Of a stretch of 64,000 bases of DNA, positions 63,169 to 64,000 are shown piece by piece. Position numbers and translations under genes: made by a program. The notes below the pieces were generated by a model, which was not told the DNA's origin, did not search any database, and saw only the letters and a list, made by a program, of their open reading frames with translations. Source of the DNA: Anaeromonas frigoriresistens (lineage in GTDB: Bacteria; Bacillota; Clostridia; Tissierellales; SIT17); the NCBI RefSeq assembly GCF_016820655.1, contig NZ_WSFT01000036.1, forward strand, positions 1-64,000. The letters run 5' to 3'. Every line of letters starts with the position of its first letter. Positions within the stretch are counted from its first letter, which is position 1.

Positions 63169-64000
63169 ATGAAAATCACAGATTTATTAAAAATGGACAC
63201 AATCATTTTAGATTTAAATTCTTCTTCAAAAGCTAAAGTCATAGATGAACTAGTTAATAAACTAGATAATGCAGGAAGACTTAATAATAAACAAGAGTAT
63301 AAAAAAGATATATTAAAAAGAGAAGAGCAAAGTACTACTGGAATAGGAGATGGAGTAGCTATACCCCATGCAAAGAGTAGGGCAGTAAAAACTCCAGCTA
63401 TAGCATTTGGTAGATCAATAAAAGGAATAGACTTTGATTCTCTAGATGGTGAAGCTAGTCATCTATTCTTTATGATTGCTGCCAGTGAAGGAGCGCATAG
63501 TGATCATTTAGAAACTCTTTCAAGATTATCTACTTTATTAATGGACACTACTTTTAGGGCTGCATTATTAAAAGCAAATTCTAAAGAAGAAGTAATAAGA
63601 CTTATTGATGAAAAGGAACAGTCTAAATCAAAGGATGAAGAAGTTGTAATTAAAAATAAAGGCAAATTATTAGCAGTAACTGCTTGTCCTACTGGAATAG
63701 CCCATACTTATATGGCGGCTGACTCTTTAAAAAATAAAGCAAAAGAAATGGGAGTAGATATAAAGGTAGAAACAAATGGTTCTACTGGAGTAAAAAATAG
63801 ATTGACTAATGATGAAATCAAGAATGCAACAGCTATAATAGTATCAGCTGACACAAAAGTAGAAATGGATAGATTTGATGGAAAAGTAGTGATTCAAACT
63901 CCAGTGGCAGATGCAATTAAGAAACCAGGGGAATTAATCCAAAGAGGATTAGATAAAGATGGAGGTATATATATAGGAGATAATACCTCTGGATCAAATG
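63169..64000 (+). CDS. fruA: Fructose PTS enzyme IIABC FruA, cut by window end
   Basis: The first 277 codons of the fructose phosphotransferase permease. The IIA domain comes first (MKITDLLKMDTIILDLNSSS) with the phospho-His in GVAIPHAKS. The IIB domain follows, with the phospho-Cys in VTACPTGIAHTYMAA. The window ends in the linker before the membrane IIC domain. GGGGAG lies 5 nt before the ATG. The IIABC domain order and position after fruK are typical. Confidence 0.94.
   Translation, partial: MKITDLLKMDTIILDLNSSSKAKVIDELVNKLDNAGRLNNKQEYKKDILKREEQSTTGIGDGVAIPHAKSRAVKTPAIAFGRSIKGIDFDSLDGEASHLFFMIAASEGAHSDHLETLSRLSTLLMDTTFRAALLKANSKEEVIRLIDEKEQSKSKDEEVVIKNKGKLLAVTACPTGIAHTYMAADSLKNKAKEMGVDIKVETNGSTGVKNRLTNDEIKNATAIIVSADTKVEMDRFDGKVVIQTPVADAIKKPGELIQRGLDKDGGIYIGDNTSGSN

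Overview
The window is a strongly AT-rich chromosome segment with AGGAGG-type ribosome binding sites, frequent TTG/GTG starts and dense intrinsic terminators. Its gene set is that of an anaerobic, low-GC, monoderm Firmicute: a WalRK-YycHI-MurA-WalJ-HtrA-RlmH block, a DnaC/DnaD pair, LTA synthase, SipW/TasA-like genes and YkuD. I would place it in the Clostridia/Tissierellia; this is inference from gene content, not a search.

Layout. 1-2.3 kb: tRNA-Thr end, then DnaD-like and DnaC helicase-loading genes on the minus strand. 2.8-5.6 kb: a LysM/G5/M23 cell-wall hydrolase and a C-terminally anchored subtilisin-like protease. 5.8-16 kb: the walRK locus (walR, walK, an extra secreted protein, yycH, yycI), then murA, walJ, htrA, a CxxH/CxxC mini-protein and rlmH. 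16-18 kb: an ECF sigma/anti-sigma pair. 18-28 kb: an accessory stretch with an aminotransferase, a divergent TruA, a TnpB-only IS200/IS605-type element beside a 5'-truncated serine hydrolase, NUDIX, RluF, YjdM, a decayed ORF, a tandem NTF2-like protein and a tandem GNAT.

28.35-29.8 kb is the most interesting part: hgcA and hgcB, the mercury-methylation pair. Each carries one in-frame UGA. Each UGA is followed, 22 or 30 nt later, by a 7-bp hairpin with the same GGA triloop, which matches the bacterial SECIS layout. Reading the UGAs as selenocysteine joins hgcA to its only good ribosome binding site. It also restores the C-terminal Cys-Cys of HgcB, with the UGA at residue 72, at or next to the functionally essential cysteine reported as Cys73 in the characterised HgcB. 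I therefore read this as a selenoprotein version of the HgcAB system.

29.8-43.5 kb: an AlkA-Ogt fusion repair enzyme, a dead chemotaxis receptor next to other gene debris, a second ECF sigma/anti-sigma pair, YkuD, LTA synthase, RluA-type synthase, an old yellow enzyme, YbaK, a MecA-like penicillin-binding protein and a HAD phosphatase. 43.6-48.3 kb: a leader peptide and long hairpin upstream of a MutS2-like ATPase lacking Smr, then a B12-binding protein/ABC exporter operon on the minus strand. 48.5-53.5 kb: xth, yaaA, a small membrane protein with SecA2, and an azoreductase. 53.7-60.2 kb: a NarXL-type two-component system followed by a SipW/TasA-like surface-fibre locus with a DUF5305 protein. 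60.4-61.3 kb: a MYG1 family gene that appears to start at AUA. 61.5-64 kb: the fructose operon fruR-fruK-fruA, cut by the window end.

Functionally the region combines envelope homeostasis (WalRK, MurA, M23, PBP, LtaS, YkuD, HtrA, two ECF systems), RNA modification and ribosome-related functions (RlmH, TruA, RluF, RluA, MutS2-like), DNA repair (Xth, AlkA-Ogt) and a corrinoid/ferredoxin methyl-transfer pair that looks selenium-dependent.
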